A DNA stretch of 64,000 nt from Microthyrium microscopicum (lineage: Eukaryota > Ascomycota > Dothideomycetes > Microthyriales > Microthyriaceae): assembly GCA_010405405.1 (NCBI GenBank), contig MU004232.1, positions 2,189,481-2,253,480 of the forward strand, in the 5' to 3' direction. Positions 11,238-22,967 of the stretch are shown in pieces. The notes below the pieces were generated by a model that was not told where the DNA came from, did not search any database, and saw nothing but the letters and a program-made list of their open reading frames with translations. The first letter of the stretch is position 1. Each line of letters starts with the position of its first letter. The position numbers and the translations under genes are program-made.

Positions 11238-13044
11238 TGTTCTTGAAAGATAGAAACTCCAGTCAACAAAACAAGAAGAAGAGTCTCAAATCTTTTTGAG
11301 CAAACACCACAAGGCAACCAAGCTCTATCCGGCCAGGGAAAGTAGAGGTGGCAATAACCAATCTATAAATTTGACAGCCCAGATCTCGAACCCTTTCTCA
11401 TTACAGAACTACAGCACTCCTAGTGTCTTACAAGGTTGGTCTATCGTCAATACCTGTAGCCATGCCACCTAAGATAAGCCCTTGTTACCCTGAAAAAAGT
11501 TGATATATACAAGATCTCGACCTGACTTGCCACCTCCTGGCCTATTCTGAAACTGAGTTCTGTATAAGAAAGGTGTATAAGTGTCTAGGATGGAGCTTGC
11601 TCACTCATATCGCCGTCTATAAGATTGACTTGCTCTAAGTTTGTGAGTTATTATTCCAAGGTTATCTTCAAGCTGCTCAGACTGAAGTGCGCTCTGACCC
11701 AGCGGGCATATACCTAACTCAAATGATATTTGTGAACCTGCAATCCTTTAAACGCCCAGCCATAAGCCAATCATTTCAAATATCGCAATATAGATGGTCT
11801 AAATCAATGACGAATCGAAAGACTGTTCCTAGCTATGGATTATCCGAGCATATTCACTTCTTGAACGCTAACCTGGCCAGGCTTGCACAACGGGATGAGA
11901 GTACCAAATTACTTGCTCTTGCCCCTGGGCTCTAAGAATTTAATACTTCTTCGAATCTGGGGTAAGCAGAACATCAGCTCAAACCAGTTTAACAATGTTA
12001 AAGTCTTCAAAACAACGCGCAATTCAGCATCCCGAATGGTAATCTGCGTTATCATCATTGCATCAATACTTCTCTTGTGTTGAAGACACAATATAAATTC
12101 TCCGGTTGGACACTACAACTCCACCACGGATATCGCCACATGCATTATGTTAAGCCTTAAACTCGCGTGCCATGGACTGTGCGCCTCTCCAGGGCCAAAG
12201 CTAAGGGAATAAAGGGTGCTGTAAGGGTTCCCCACGTCGTTCAATGCGCCGAAGATTTGTTTCAATGAAAATGGTTAGCAAGGGCAGTGATATTGACCCT
12301 AGAACGTATAGAAGAAGTATTATAACATGTGGAGTACTGAGTTGAAGTCTTTGTTATTATACCCAGATAACGATGTTAGGCACAACTGAAGTAATACTTA
12401 TTCGAGCAAGTTTTTGTATCAACCAAATATGATGATCATTCGATTATGTTCATTCTCTTCACAACTGCTATTAAGGATTGATTAATGTATTGCTTAAAAG
12501 TCGTATGCGGCAGATCTGCTACCCTTGGCCCGGCAAAGCCCCTGAAACAGATGCTTATACGGAATTTGGGCTTCTGGAATGCTCACAAGGCTCAATCCCT
12601 ACATGATCTGGCCATTCAATCAAAAAGCACGTGAGCAGTGAGAGAGATACACAACAGGCTCGGGGACGTTTAGTGATACAAATCAAAGGTACTGAACTTG
12701 AACGAGAAATGTTAGCTCTAGAAATTCACGTTCTAATCGACAATGGAGGCAGAACTATGCCTTGAGGTTCCTTGATGGACTAGTCTGGTGAGTTTGGTGT
12801 GGGTAAATCAGTCCAGGAGTGTGCCCCGGGAGATCCGAAAGGTTAATTAATATGTCGTGCTTTGCCCTTTCTGGTAGCAGAGTGAGATATCATGCTCAAC
12901 GACCCTCCTGATGCTCTTTTAGTCTGTGTAGACACGAGACACAAACTGGAGCCGGTTTTGGTTGGTTGATAGCATGCAATTCCAGCCACTCAGGCACAAA
13001 CTAAAACAATCGCCATGAACAAAAGTGTATATGCTCAATTATGA
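11238..13044. other. Intergenic, about 1.8 kb
   Basis: Lies between the start of the FAD oxidase and the 3' end of the P450, both minus strand. Open frames here are short and lack motifs. It presumably holds the FAD oxidase promoter. No RNA gene or repeat was recognised. Confidence 0.55.
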
Positions 13045-14960
13045 TCAGGTCTTATCAACGGCTTTGACCTTCATACGCATATTATCGCAAGGCCTCGAAG
13101 TAATACAATATTTCTGCAGAGCCAGTCAGTACTAAGCAATCGTGTCAGCATCATTCCACATACCTTATACAACTCCCCACCCACTAACTTCCCATTCTCC
13201 ATCTGGCCCAACCCAACCTTTTCGAATTCAAACCCTCGCACTGTTGACGCAAGAATCGTCTTTGCCTCCAAATTAGCCAATTCCTGCCCAATACAATTGC
13301 GTGGACCTCTCTCAAATGGCCTCCAAGCAGACGCTGGAATCTGCTCTGTCACAGCCTCCTTGACATCTAATCCACCGGCCGCCATACTCATGTCCGTATT
13401 GCCCATCCAGCGTGCTGGCCGGAACTCGTTCTCATCAGGCCCGAATACTGCAGGATCGCGCATGATTCCCTGATGGACGACGTAGATTATTAGTCCGTCG
13501 ATACACACTTCTGTGCCATTATCGAGTTGTAGCATCATACCAGAGCCTGGCGGTGCCATGCGTGCGGCGCTAGCTGGAGGATAGAGGCGCAGTGTTTCTT
13601 TGATGACGGCGCTGAGAAATGGGAGCTTGGATAAGGCATCTTCGCCGCGGTCGAGTATTGTTTGGAGGCTGCCGGTTGGAGATTGGTCGGGGCCCAGGAT
13701 GGAGTCTAGTTCGGCGACGAGGGTGGTGCGAACATCAGGATGACGGTAGAGAAAGTAGAAAGCCCATTGGAGGGCGATGGAGGTGGTGTCGTGGCCTGCA
13801 AAGAGAAAGGTACGAATTTGAGCGCTGATGTTCTCTTCAAGCTCTGGTGTAAGATTTGTTAATCCTTTGAGTGATAGGGAGAGCACGCTGCGGCCTTTGT
13901 CATTGGAATGTGCACCATTAGTCTGCGAATGCAGTTCCCGGAACTTCTGGCGAATGACCGCTTTGACTGAGCTGTTGACGCGATTGGCAAGTATACCACG
14001 CTTGACGAGTTTGACCCAGTGCGCCGGTTTGACCTTCTCAATGATAGAGTGAAAGTCAAATAGAGGCAGGACTCTTTTCAGATGAACAAGAATAGGGTGT
14101 GTTTCCTTGGTGGCATCTTGGGCATTCATATCAGTATCCAAAACTACGGAGCCTGTATTCAAAGTAAGTGATTGTAGGATTGGGTGAGTACTGAATGACC
14201 ATACCGATGATATCGAAAGTAAGATCTGTAGTTAGTTCGTTCAGCTCAAAGATATCTCCAGACTTGCTCAATTCTTCCAGTCGAGCATGAAATAGACCAG
14301 TCTTCTCTACAATCGACGCTAACAGCGTCATCAAATGCTGAGGTGCAAATCCAGAATTGAAGATTTTCCGGAGAGACTTCCATTCCTCGCCCTATGGCAG
14401 ATTAGTATGTGGACTCTATCAAATGGTGTGAGGCTGCTGTTTACATTAACCGAGAATATCGAGTCTTTTCCAATGAGATCGCTAAACGCGTGAACGGTTG
14501 GACTCTTATCCACGGAATACTTGAAGAGCTTAGTCGACTTTGAAATTTGCTCGGCCAAGCTGTGAGACCATATCTGAACTGTTGGATACTCGACAGGCCA
14601 CATATCAAGATAGACGGCTCCGTCATTACCAGCCTCCTTTCGTAAAAGCTCAAATGCATAGTCTTGATCAAGCTGTTAGTGATATCAAAAATTGACAAAT
14701 TGACAAAGCGAAAATGGATGCCAAAGCTTTAACACCACTTCATACATACCGGGATGTCGACTGTCCAGATCCTCCATAGCACCAACGGCTCTCATGGCTT
14801 TGCCAATGTCTTCAAGATGGCCAAAGAGTAAACTCGGCGACCGAGGCATCGCGAGGCCCTTGTAACGCTCATAACGCCGATAAGAAAGCTTCCTGTAGAG
14901 ATACCAGACTAGAACTGGCAGCAGAACTAAAACAGGGTGGAAGAATGACCGAACGGCCAT
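13045..14960 (-). CDS. Cytochrome P450 monooxygenase
   Basis: Exons 14750-14960, 14451-14662, 14205-14391, 13164-14152 and 13045-13113 (reading order) give 555 aa. An N-terminal membrane anchor (about residues 8-22) precedes a basic hinge. I-helix FAGHDTTS (about 321-328), K-helix ETLR (389-392), the FxPARW meander and heme loop PFERGPRNCIG with thiolate Cys490 are intact. The enzyme should therefore be an active ER-bound heme monooxygenase. The first acceptor is taken at ATCAAG (AG 14664-14663), because the nearer ACAG would introduce a stop. The result, RHPDYAFELLRKE, matches the usual P450 pattern. The last exon codes for only 22 residues. The substrate is unknown. The neighbouring FAD oxidase may act in the same pathway. 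Confidence 0.92.
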
Positions 14961-16322
14961 GTTTATCAAAGGCCAAAGCTAATAATATGCGAGGCTAGGG
15001 ACCAGGGGCCTCCAAAGCTTTCGAACCTGGTCGACGGATCTACTTGGGTAATGAGGAACTCAAGGATGGTATACTAGTAATTCAGCTGATTTCCTACACA
15101 CCTGGTCAATGGACATGCTACATAGCGAATTCAAAAGCTGTATCTTACTTCAATTGAGTTCTGTCAATCAATCGCCACGGCGTGAACTTGGAGTTCCAAC
15201 TGCTAATCGCTTCACGTTATGGCTACTTCCAACGCGAAATAGATTGGTCCGCGAAAGATTGTTGCAAGAAGAGTCAGTACTAGTGAGCCATACAGTTTAG
15301 TAGAATTTCCTAAACGCTTCAGTTGCTTGACTCTTGAGGCTCTCGCAGAATTGATCCTGGCATTGATGATTGCTTGACGAAGCTTGGCGTCCGGATTTGA
15401 GGCGGCGTCATAGAGTAGCGTGTCTTTCTGAGGCCCCCCTATTATTACTACACAGTAGCTTGAAATGTCGAAAAAGTAAACAATGTTAATTAGACTCGAG
15501 GCCAGTATATACGCAGAGAAAGCAAGACACCCGCCATCAAGCCCGATTCAATCTGTTGTGTCAAATTAGCAGAACTGTGTAACGAACATTAAGATCTGAA
15601 CAAAACTCCAAAAACCAACTCAGAGTCCAATGTGCCATTTCTATCATATCCACTTGTTGCCCTTCTGAACGCCGAATTTGTGCTAGACAATGCAATAAAT
15701 ATGTATACAACCGGCCAGCCCCTTTGTCCAGGGTCAGAAAACTCTGGTGATGACATCAAAAACAGGATAAAAGAAACAATATTATGCCATCTATCACATC
15801 TGCCGGAGAACTTTTTGTTATCAGCCACATTGACCCTCATAATCCCATGAACACAGCCATGAAGAGAAACCAACGGCCCTGAGAATCCAGACGTTGAATT
15901 GCCGTTCATCCTTGTTATTTTGAAGAATTCCACGTTGGTACTTTGTACCGCCCTGATGCTTTCGCTCTGCAGATCGGATATATAAAGGCGCCAATAGCGA
16001 CTAGAATCAGAATCGCAATGCCAACTCGTTTGATATACCAGAAAACAGTATAAGGCGACTTGGGTATGGCGCTTTAAACAAAAACGAGTACAGTTAGTTG
16101 ATGGGTGCTAGAAGGGGGAGTACAGCACAAGTACAGTTAGACAATATTGGGATCGTGTGCAACATAAAACCGGGGGTATAGAAGTGTCAAGGGACGCGGT
16201 ACAAGATGGGGGTTTTGAGGGTTTCGAATAATATGCTTCCATGCGCTCTGCTTCTCCTACACAACAGCAGCGCGTATTTCGGGACGAATGATGGGTAGTG
16301 GGCGGTTCGGACTTGAGTGCTT
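14961..16322. other. Intergenic, about 1.4 kb
   Basis: Between the P450 start and the 3' end of the mannosyltransferase. No gene, RNA or repeat is supported. Only short motif-free open frames were seen. Confidence 0.55.
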
Positions 16323-17687
16323 TTAATTCTGCTCTTTTTCGTACCCTTCCGGTTTCTTCATGTCATTCAGCTCATAAAATCTTGACAGACCTAAAGGATT
16401 GTTAGCATCAATTTCCGCTTGAAAATTTAACCCGACAGCGCTCACAACTATATCCCTTCCAGTCAAAGTTATCCTCGGGCTTGCAGTGACATTTGTGATC
16501 CATCCTATATTGTTCTCCAGTGGGGCAGTGTGTGAAGGGTACATGATAGTAGGCGATGTCATTGAAAAAATGAATCTCGCTCTTGTCCAACATAAGACCA
16601 GCAGCAATACTGTGAACTGGGGCATCACCCCAGCGCTCGTAGAAGAAACCACCGCTTTGGTCCAAATGATTGAAGTAGTCAAGGTAGGCTTGCGATCGGA
16701 GCCAATTTGCGTTGGCGATCTCAAAGTTAGACCACTGTATTTATGTTAGTATGGAATTGAGAACAGAACAATCAAATCAACTTACAAAATGACAGTGATT
16801 GTAGTCGACACCGCCATTGTCACTCAAGAACTTCATTGAATTGTCCTTGGCAACATATTGGGGAAACTTGGCGGTGAAATCCTTGACGGTGTTCCAAAGG
16901 GTGGGGATAGTCTCGACGTATTCGTATAAGCTTAGTACGAAACTATACTTCTTCTTGTTGTCCGCCATGAATTTGAAAGGGTCATAGTCAATGTCGCAGT
17001 AGAGCTCAATGCTTGGCTCAACACGCCAATACCACTCGTAATCCAGCATCAATGGGTGGCGGAAGAAGAAGCCAGACTCGAATCGACACATGTGACGGTA
17101 AGAGACAGAGTCCCCGTATATAATTTTCTTCTCTCTCATCTCATCTCGGACCTTGGCAGCCTTGTCCTGATCGATATGATCGGGAAATGACCAATGCTCC
17201 TTGGGAATCTTGCCGTACTTGGTCTTTCCAGACGCTAATGCGGTTGTGACCTTCTTGAACTCATCGTTGAATTCGTCATCGTTGAGGAATACCCAGTCGT
17301 AGTTGAATTTGCGGTTGAATCTGTCTTCAACCTGTCTGATGGAGCGTGCAATCTCCCAGACATCTTGGTTACGAGCAAGTGTGACGAAAGTCGCGTTCAT
17401 TCGGGGGCCATTGACAACGGCTGGGGGAAGACCGTTTGAATTGGGTGTTGTGCCCTGCACGCTTCCTGAGGCTTGTTTGGTGGTATCTACGGCATTGGGC
17501 TTGCTTGTAGCAGGCTGCGAGGTGGACCCTGAGAATGTCGTTGGTCCTGCGGATGAATTGATATACCACACGAGCGCAAGGCACTGATTGAACAATTAGC
17601 CAACTGATGTAGATGGGGAAGTTTTGGGCTGAAAAGACATACAAATACTGCCACTATCACGTAGCGCACATAGCGCGTTCCAGCCAT
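16323..17687 (-). CDS. KRE2/MNT1-family alpha-1,2-mannosyltransferase (GT15)
   Basis: Exons 17643-17687, 16786-17583, 16446-16734 and 16323-16390 (reading order) encode 399 aa. It is a Golgi type II membrane protein that adds alpha-1,2-mannose to O- and N-linked glycans. Residues 1-6 are cytosolic, then a signal anchor runs to about 23, then a Ser/Thr-rich stem to about 75. The catalytic domain shows [12 protein letters not shown], the [13 protein letters not shown] block, [34 protein letters not shown], the [14 protein letters not shown] segment with the family glutamate, and a closing [11 protein letters not shown]. The donor GTGAGC after GYS gives the expected GYSC junction. A longer upstream ATG exists, but the chosen start fits the short cytosolic tail of the family. 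Confidence 0.93.
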
Positions 17688-19428
17688 TCTGTGTCCCTGA
17701 CCAGAGAATCTTCCACCTCTGTCCGGGGAGTAGACTTTGCCCTTGAAGGACTCCAGGATGTCGAAGGAGGAACGGCTATGGGGAATATAGATGGAGAAGG
17801 CGAAGGATGGATCGGAATGCTGTAGCAAGCCTTTGGAATGTGCAGTGCTATGAAGGGTGGTTTAGACACTGGCGGCAGTCGCGATGGGCGAAGAAGGAAG
17901 GTTCGATGGAGGTTCGATGGAGGTTTGAGGAAGGAGCGATCGAATGGTTGTAGGAGAGAAAGGAAGGAGTTGAGGAGTAGGACAAAGAAAGGCAATGGGA
18001 TGTCACTGCCAAAAAAGGGAGAGCCTCTGGATTCTGGAAGGCTCAAAGGGGCGCCACCAAAACGATTGGATCTAGCCCGAAAAAGAAAGAAAAAAGAGCT
18101 AAAAGAGCTTAAAGGCCAGCTTGCTAACAGGTACGCCCAACAACGAAAAGAGGCTTGCAACACAACGACCGACCTGTCTGTACCAAGGTTAGTATCACAA
18201 CAGGTGCAAGATAACTCAGCCAGATATATTCCTCAGTATCGAATAGAAAATCGCAGAGGCGGGGCCGCGAATACGTGATTGCTGGCCTTATGCGGCGTGT
18301 TACGTGGAATGTGGAGTGAGAGTCGTTGGCTGTGCAGAGCTTGGAACTTTGGAAGCGTCCTAAAGGAGAATTGGAGCGATCTCGTTCGTCAAGAAATCAG
18401 GGACAAGTGTCTGGCCTGCTTCACTATCGACTAATTCGGAATTTCGGACAACTACGAATGAAACTGGCCACTCACCAGCCACAGTAGACGGACAAGCAAA
18501 CGAGCAGAAAGATTGATGATACCAAGTAAAGTAGGACAAAGAACCTACTGCACCTTTACAAAGCTATAGATAGAGTAATAAATCCAATGTCGTCAGCTTT
18601 CTAGACCAAACATATGGCAGTCCCCTGTACAAACTACAGTGTAAACATCCAGGTTCCTCGGAACATTCCATCGAATCCATCTGGATCCAAGTTGACAGAT
18701 TTGAGCCTCACCATCTATGCTTCCCTGAGTATAACAATTTGTGAGGTATGTGGCCTCATATCACATTTCGTACGCTTATGAGATTTCGACAGCCCAGCAC
18801 AGCAGAAGTTATGTCCTACATAGACTAGTATTCTTGTGCGACGAATTGTTCAAGTCGCCCTCCAAACTGAAACACCCCTTGTCGGGGCAGGCATAAGAAG
18901 ATCTTTGACTGGAGTATGGGGCCAATATCCTGGATGCTCATCAAGCTCTTCAGCTTTTCATACAACAACGAAGATCAGTTATGATGAGAGACCAGGCTTG
19001 ATTGAGCACTTGATTTAGAGTTTCTGCTATCGAGTGCGATGGCAATCATTGCACCTTTAAACAATAGCAGACCTTGTTCTCCGATGCGGAGTGATTCATC
19101 CATTCAGTTGCTGGAGTGAATAGCTTCGCTGGATGTTCATCATGATAGCTAAAATCACTCCGGATCCTAAGTTGAGATGTCGGAGCCTTACTCTGCATTT
19201 TGGTGGTCTTTGAAGAAATCGCGACTCACGACTGGGAGTTTGACTTTTCAGAGCACAGGCGGAAACTCGTAAGGCAAGCGCACCCCACATGGCTCACACG
19301 TGACCGTTGAAATCGACCTCAGTATTTTTGATGTTTTTGGATTTCTTGATTGGCAACATACAACATCCCTCAGCTTCTAACCATAACAACCGCAGGACCG
19401 TACTGGCCACGTCACAAAAGCCGTCGAA
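17688..19428. other. Divergent intergenic region, about 1.7 kb
   Basis: Promoter and leader DNA between the minus-strand mannosyltransferase and the plus-strand U2 A' gene. Open frames at 17657-18278 on both strands are purine- or pyrimidine-biased and motif-free, so they are treated as leader sequence. Confidence 0.55.
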
Positions 19429-20336
19429 ATGCGTCTTACATCCGATCTGATCACTGCGTCGTTGTCCTACATCAATCCACTCAAGGAGCGTGAACTCGAT
19501 CTTAGAGGTACGATGCGGCCCCAGAACAGATACTACACTTGATTGAATAGAGCAGCATTGATACCATCCAATTTCTAGGACACAAAATACCCACCATAGA
19601 GAACCTTGGTGTCGCTCGCGTAAGTTCAACTTCGCACTCCAACATGCTTTTCATGCAACAATTATTTAACCACATGCCGTAGGATCAAGATGCGATTGAC
19701 TTTACCGACAATGCCATAGCTACGCTATCAAACTTCCCTCTCTCTCCGCGTCTAAACACCCTCCTCCTCGCTCGCAATCGCGTCAACATTATCGCTCCAA
19801 ATCTACACACATTAATCCCCAACCTCACCACGCTCGTACTCACCGAAAATCGCATCACCAACCTTGCCGACCTCGACCCACTCGGATCATTCAAACGACT
19901 CACAACTCTAGTTCTGATCGGAAATCCCATCACGCGCAAACAGCACTATCGGCTGTGGGTTATATGGCGCTGTCGCGCTGTGCGCTTCCTCGACTTTGCG
20001 CGGGTTCGTGATGTCGAAAGAACAGAGGCCAATACCCTATTTGGCGAGGACGAGAAGAACATGACGCCGCTAGCGAAGCAGATCTCACTGGCCAAGTCTG
20101 CCGGAGGTGCAACAATTTCTGGCGCTGATGACGATACGGAAATGGACGGCACGGGGTCTGGTGGAAAAGTCAAGCTCACTGACAAGGAGAAGAAGCGCGT
20201 GCAACAGATGATTCGCAATGCGAAAAGCTTGGGGGATATTGGAAGACTGGAGAAAGAGCTAGAGGAAGGGCGCATACCTGGAGGAGTGCTGGCAGACGAT
20301 GATGATGATGATGATGATGATGCTATGGAGGAATGA
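19429..20336 (+). CDS. lea1: U2 small nuclear ribonucleoprotein A' (leucine-rich repeat)
   Basis: Exons 19429-19507, 19579-19619 and 19683-20336 encode 257 aa. The protein binds stem-loop IV of U2 snRNA with U2 B'' and acts in branch-site recognition by the spliceosome. The start reads MRLTSDLI..SYINPLKERELDLRGHKIP, the signature N-terminus of U2 A'. Leucine-rich repeats run to about residue 150, ending in the LRR cap with LIGNPITRKQHYRLWVIW. The C-terminal third is charged, with DKEKKRVQQMIRNA and then nine consecutive aspartates encoded by one GAC and eight GAT codons (20295-20321). Length and architecture fit the family. Confidence 0.94.
20298..20321 (+). repeat. (GAT)8 microsatellite in coding DNA
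   Basis: Eight perfect GAT codons near the 3' end of the U2 A' gene encode polyaspartate. Length variation here would keep the reading frame. Confidence 0.9.
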
Positions 20337-21089
20337 TTGTCGAAAGCTGACGAAGGTATTGACAGTCCTCACTATCATCCTGACTTTTCGGCAATTGGTT
20401 TCATGGGTAGTATGATGTGCCTCCCTGACGAACAACAACAGGCATTGTTCGTTCCTAGCAAGTAATGATACCAACTATCAGAATCGTTGGCCTGAACTGC
20501 ACATTGACGGCCTTGTACCTGTAGGGATTATGAACCTTCCTGAAAGCATACGCTCGTGGTGGGCTGATAATATTGTTTTCTCCGCACTTGTAGTTGCATG
20601 ATCAGACCCATGAGGCACGTTTGTGTACATGTTTACAGGGCATTATGTACTATTGAGATTGATGGGCACTTCAAAAAGGAGCATATCGGGTATTCGGCAA
20701 TATCGGCAATGATCGGATTTTCGGGCGATCGGGTCGGAAGAGTTCGCGAAACGTGGGCGTACTGCCAATGACGATCCTGCCTTTGCAAAACTGTATCCGC
20801 TGCAAGCCTGCAACCCTCATGTGAAAGTTGGATTTGTGCATGGTGTGTTGCAGGAAAAACAAATCAACAAGCTCCCCCATTCACGATCGAATGATCTCTC
20901 AATATCCATCACGATCCACGTCTGTCTATAGTGGTTATCGTCCTGCATCTCAGATCTTCAACCCATCCGCCACCACAGGCAGCCTCTGTAATTCTCAGTC
21001 ATCCCGTAAGAGGCCGCTACTCCTCACTTCGTCTACCTTTATCCCACTCGACTCTCCGACATAACCAACTCCTCCATAGATCCGCGGAC
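20337..21089. other. Intergenic with a TCGG cluster
   Basis: Spacer between two plus-strand genes. Seven TCGG tetranucleotides are packed into 20685-20738, about 350-400 bp before the next start codon. Otherwise nothing distinct was seen. Confidence 0.55.
20685..20738. promoter_or_regulatory. Clustered TCGG motifs, possible regulator binding region
   Basis: Within 54 bp the tetranucleotide TCGG occurs seven times at irregular 5-10 bp spacing, upstream of the gene at 21090. CGG elements are typical half-sites of fungal zinc binuclear cluster regulators, so this could be a binding region. This is inference from motif density alone. Confidence 0.3.
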
Positions 21090-21632
21090 ATGACGACAAA
21101 CCGCCCTTTTTTCTCAAACTTTCTATCAGCCTTCCGAGCTCGATCAGGCTACCAAAAGGCATCAACGTCAGCAAATGGAGCCGTATCAGGAGCCTCATTA
21201 ACATCCGCATACGCCCAGGCACAAGCACACCAAGCATCCTCGTCACAGGCAGCCTTTTCCACAGCAACAAGGAACGCAAATACAGCATCAAATAAAGCCG
21301 CACAACAATCATCGCCTGGTTCCGCACCTATAAGTATATCACAACCGTCAAGCCAATTTCCCTCATCGACACGACGGCCACCACATTCAACATCTCCATT
21401 ATCACCAGCATCCAATACAGCAGGACTACGTGCCATGGGGACAATGTCACCAAGAAATAAGGAGAGGCGAGGATCAGACAGTTCATCAGATGGCTTCCGA
21501 GATGCTTCAGGAGCGGAAAAGTGGTATATTGGCGGGCGAACAGCCGCAGGGGAGGAGAAATTTTACAAACTTAGCATGGTTAAGCGGCCGAGAAGTTTGG
21601 ACCGGCTAAGTATTGATCGACTGAGCCTTTGA
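21090..21632 (+). CDS. Short Ser/Ala-rich protein, conserved-looking C-terminus, unknown function
   Basis: Intronless, 180 aa, starting MTTNRPFFSNFLSAFRARSG. The middle (about residues 25-115) is low-complexity and rich in S, A, Q and T. The last 50 residues look ordered and constrained: EKWYIGGRTAAGEEKFYKL, then a basic RPRSLDRLSIDRLSL end with repeated LDRLS/IDRLS. No catalytic motif, signal peptide or membrane segment. The WYIGGRT..G.E.FYKL block resembles tails of uncharacterised fungal proteins, but I cannot name a family. An upstream GTG in the same frame was not used as start. Confidence 0.7.
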   Translation: MTTNRPFFSNFLSAFRARSGYQKASTSANGAVSGASLTSAYAQAQAHQASSSQAAFSTATRNANTASNKAAQQSSPGSAPISISQPSSQFPSSTRRPPHSTSPLSPASNTAGLRAMGTMSPRNKERRGSDSSSDGFRDASGAEKWYIGGRTAAGEEKFYKLSMVKRPRSLDRLSIDRLSL

Positions 21633-22967
21633 GAACATCAGGCAAAGCAAGTTATCTTTTCACGAATCTACGACACAAAACAAACTGCCTGCAAGATTAT
21701 TGCCAGATGTACATCACTCACTCACGCACCATATGAGACACAAACGTTGCTTTGGAGATTCAGTCTCATCACGCACAAATACCTGCTTGGTAGGATATAT
21801 GGGCATTTCCGTCTATTTGCAGGCGATGTTTGGCGCTAAACATGGCGTAAGTTGCCCTGCTATCGACGGGATCACAGGCAGGCTTTGAGGAACATAGCCA
21901 GAATTGTACATATTCATCTCGAATGAAGACATATCGTCCGTGTAGGACGTGCCGATGAGAAGAATTATATCCTGACAGGTGCAGGCTGTGTTGTATGAGT
22001 CGTGGATGAATGGTGCAGCAGTGCATGTAGTGAATGGTGATGGGTAAACCCCCCGAAAAACTCGGAAGGCACGAAGGTCAAAGTGGCAGCCAAAGTAGCG
22101 GAGGCCTTTGCCCCTTCCCCAACAAATGCAATGCTGCAACTTCCCGACATCCAGCTGCACCTTCCCACTCTGTTCAATCTTCATTCCTACCTTTTACTCC
22201 TCCATCCTTTTCCAACATCGCCTTTGACCTGTGTTGATTTCTCTATATTATTGCGCCAGCCCCATAACTCGGCTACAACCATCTGGAACTGCATCAACTC
22301 ACATCTTTCTCCAGCTTCATAGCCCTGGCTCACTCGGTCCCGTAAGAGAATCTCGTCCCGCTCAAGAGACATCCTTTCGCAGTCCTATTTAACACCACGA
22401 TAGACATTCTCCTAGAATCATCAGAAAATAATTCATCATATCGCGTATACTTCAATCTCGTTCGGTCCATACACACCCATCTTCTAAGCTGTGCTTGATT
22501 GCTGGACAGCTCATCTGGGGATTCTTTGTGCCTTCTCCCAGCCCACCATTCAATCTCCTTGTACTATATCCTGTTGATCGATGATGGCCTCGAAGCACAT
22601 AGGGAATTATTCACGGTAGTCAAAATCACATATAAATAGCTGTTGAATCGGTTATGCGCCGTGTCTCGAGCTGGTCAAGGGGCCTGGAGCAGCTTGTGGA
22701 GGCCTTCCTGCGACACTAAGACCTCCTCTCATTGACGATCAGCACAAAACACACTCAGTCTCTTGAACGTGGACGCAGACGCTTGTGTAGAGAACCACCC
22801 TGCAGCTCTTTCACTCGGCGTGCAAACTCTCTACATCGCCAACGCGTCACTTCCTTCCCTCTTGGTGATTTTAGTCACCCCTCCTGGCGCATTTGCTGCC
22901 AACCTCTCAACCTGACGAAAATCTCCACCTCCTCAACACCTTCTCTTCACAAAAGTCATCTGTCACC
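21633..22967. other. Intergenic and long leader before set2
   Basis: About 1.3 kb. The last about 600 bp are pyrimidine-rich, as expected for a fungal promoter and 5' UTR. Open frames on both strands (for example 21813-22184 minus and 22732-23139 plus) show no motifs and are considered noise or upstream frames of set2. Confidence 0.55.

Noticed and set aside
17657-18278. 168- and 146-codon frames on opposite strands upstream of the mannosyltransferase
   Set aside because: Strand composition bias explains both. One is the leader of the mannosyltransferase mRNA in another frame.
21813-22184. 123-codon minus-strand ATG frame in the set2 upstream region
   Set aside because: No motif, and cysteines scattered without pattern. 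It lies within promoter/leader DNA.
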